Below the pieces are notes generated by a model that was given only the letters and a program-made list of their open reading frames with translations, had not been told where the DNA came from and searched no databases. From positions 1-6,060 of the forward strand of contig JAGXNR010000153.1 in the NCBI GenBank assembly GCA_019894875.1: 6,060 nt of DNA, read 5' to 3'. The DNA comes from Promethearchaeota archaeon (lineage in GTDB: Archaea; Asgardarchaeota; Lokiarchaeia; Sigynarchaeales; SOKP01). Made by a program: the position numbers and the translations under genes. Positions 5,492 through 6,060 of this stretch are shown here, one piece after another (the stretch's first letter is position 1; each line of letters begins with the position of its first letter).

Positions 5492-5630
5492 AATACAAAA
5501 CTCACATTGCTCTATCCCCTACTTATGTCGTTTGAAATATTATCTAGATGGTTTCTTTCTAATTGATCAACGAGATATAGAAGAGTTTAATTTGAAGGAA
5601 GGAAACAGAGTTAAATTTTATGCAGATTGA
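5484..5630 (+). pseudogene. possible gene remnant or tiny ORF after the TetR gene
   Basis: An open frame, overlapping the last codons of the TetR gene by 8 bases in another frame, runs to TGA at 5628-5630. Its last 28 codons or so read like real protein, ending YYLDGFFLIDQRD, IEEFNLKEGNRV and KFYAD. There is no ATG; the only plausible start is TTG at 5532, with no ribosome-binding sequence. It resembles the C-terminal tail of a lost gene more than a working one. The ending LKEGNRVKF is loosely like the last strand of a small beta-barrel DNA-binding fold, but this is too short to assign. It may be chance in AT-rich DNA. Confidence 0.25.
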
Positions 5631-5790
5631 ATCGACTTACTTCTATAGCATCTCATCTTATAATATTTGATTATATCATCTTTCTAAAAATTAATATTTA
5701 AAATTTTTACTTTTTTTTGTATAATTTTCTACCTCCCCGTAGTGCCCTCTCCTAAAAAAGTGAGTACAAAATTATTGTTAGTTTTGAGAA
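5631..5790. other. non-coding part of the 5492-5820 spacer
   Basis: Apart from the possible remnant at 5484-5630, the 329-base spacer between the TetR and AbrB genes shows no gene. It contains a T8 tract at 5711-5718, which could terminate the TetR transcript although it lies 220 bases past the stop. A small C-rich patch, ACCTCCCCG, is at 5731-5739. The sequence AAAGTGAG at 5757-5764 equals one arm of operator 1. Confidence 0.35.
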
Positions 5791-5829
5791 GATATAATAA
5801 TTGTCATTTACACTATTATAATGACAATT
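5791..5829 (+). promoter_or_regulatory. AbrB gene promoter with dyad running into the start codon
   Basis: GATATAATAA at 5791-5800 is a TATA-like element centred about 26 bases before the ATG at 5821, so the mRNA is probably leaderless. AATTGTCATT (5799-5808) and AATGACAATT (5820-5829) form a perfect 10-bp inverted repeat with an 11-base interval; the right arm contains the start codon. A dimeric or tetrameric regulator bound here would cover the transcription start, so autoregulation is a reasonable inference. Confidence 0.6.
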
Positions 5830-6060
5830 GAAAAAATGAAAATGCAAATGACTGAAAAAATAACTCAAAAAGTCTCATCAAATGGGAGGATTGTAATACC
5901 AAAAGAATGGAGAGACAAGTTAGCTATTGATGATAAAAGTGAGGTTGAAATGGAACTAAAGGATGATAAAACAATTTTAATTAAAAAAAAGACACATCCG
6001 CTTGAGATAGAAGATAATTTGTTTAAAGGAGTAACTCCGTTTACAGAGGAAGAGTTAGAG
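5821..6060 (+). CDS. AbrB/SpoVT-type DNA-binding protein, 3' end missing
   Basis: The first 80 codons are in the window and the frame is still open at the edge. Residues about 11-55 are a swapped-hairpin AbrB domain: KVSSNGRIVIPKEWRDKL (17-34), with the S-x-x-G-R-I-x-I-P-K core, then SEVEMEL and KTILIKK for the closing strands. The tail PLEIEDNLFKGVTPFTEEELE is acidic, as in antitoxins of the VapB/MazE kind that occlude a toxin, but free-standing archaeal AbrB regulators also have tails. A partner toxin, if any, would lie past the window. ATG 5821 fits the TATA spacing; ATGs at 5836, 5842 and 5848 are alternatives closer to the domain but have no ribosome-binding sequence. The dyad over the start suggests it controls itself. 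Confidence 0.9.
   Translation, partial: MTIEKMKMQMTEKITQKVSSNGRIVIPKEWRDKLAIDDKSEVEMELKDDKTILIKKKTHPLEIEDNLFKGVTPFTEEELE

Noticed and set aside
5470..5640. Frameshifted extension of the TetR gene
   Set aside because: At 191 residues the regulator already has a normal length, and the following open frame does not resemble a TetR C-terminus.
5757..5764. AAAGTGAG, equal to one arm of operator 1, ahead of the AbrB gene
   Set aside because: It is a single half-site with no matching second half, and an 8-mer match is likely by chance.

Overview
The window is AT-rich and reads as archaeal, most plausibly an Asgard (Lokiarchaeota-like) genome; the phylum is an inference. Supporting signs are a tRNA-Thr gene interrupted by two short introns with bulge-helix-bulge-like ends outside the anticodon loop, no encoded CCA, TTTAAATA-type TATA boxes about 26 bases ahead of probable leaderless starts, strong GAGGTGAT ribosome-binding sequence before a TTG start, and T-tract terminators. 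The protein genes are of types shared widely between bacteria and archaea.

Layout. Positions 1-181 (minus strand) hold a tandem tRNA pair: tRNA-Thr(GGU) with introns in the D-arm and T-loop, followed 12 bases later by a second tRNA cut by the window edge. Positions 326-1009 (minus) encode a multi-spanning YhhN/TMEM86-type membrane protein. After a 344-base divergent spacer come two plus-strand genes, an alpha/beta hydrolase (1354-2181) and a luciferase-like flavin/F420-type oxidoreductase (2356-3273). They are separated by a terminator-like hairpin and a nested dyad, so they are probably separate transcripts. A stand-alone condensation-domain acyltransferase (3378-4796, minus) converges on the oxidoreductase; two opposed T-tracts separate them. 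A TetR-family regulator (4916-5491, plus) is divergent from the acyltransferase. A 329-base spacer with a possible gene remnant leads to an AbrB/SpoVT-type DNA-binding protein (5821 to the window end).

How the parts work together. The clearest unit is the TetR/acyltransferase pair: the 119-base shared promoter region contains two TATA boxes with the same 8-mer facing opposite ways and two perfect dyads sharing GTGA...TCAC. One dyad lies at the predicted transcription start of the acyltransferase, the other between the TATA box and start codon of the regulator. This looks like an autoregulated switch for an acyl-transfer enzyme whose substrate is unknown. The AbrB-like gene has its own 10-bp dyad running into its start codon, also consistent with autoregulation. 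No mobile element, CRISPR array or obvious defence system is visible. The most unusual item is the double-intron tRNA-Thr.
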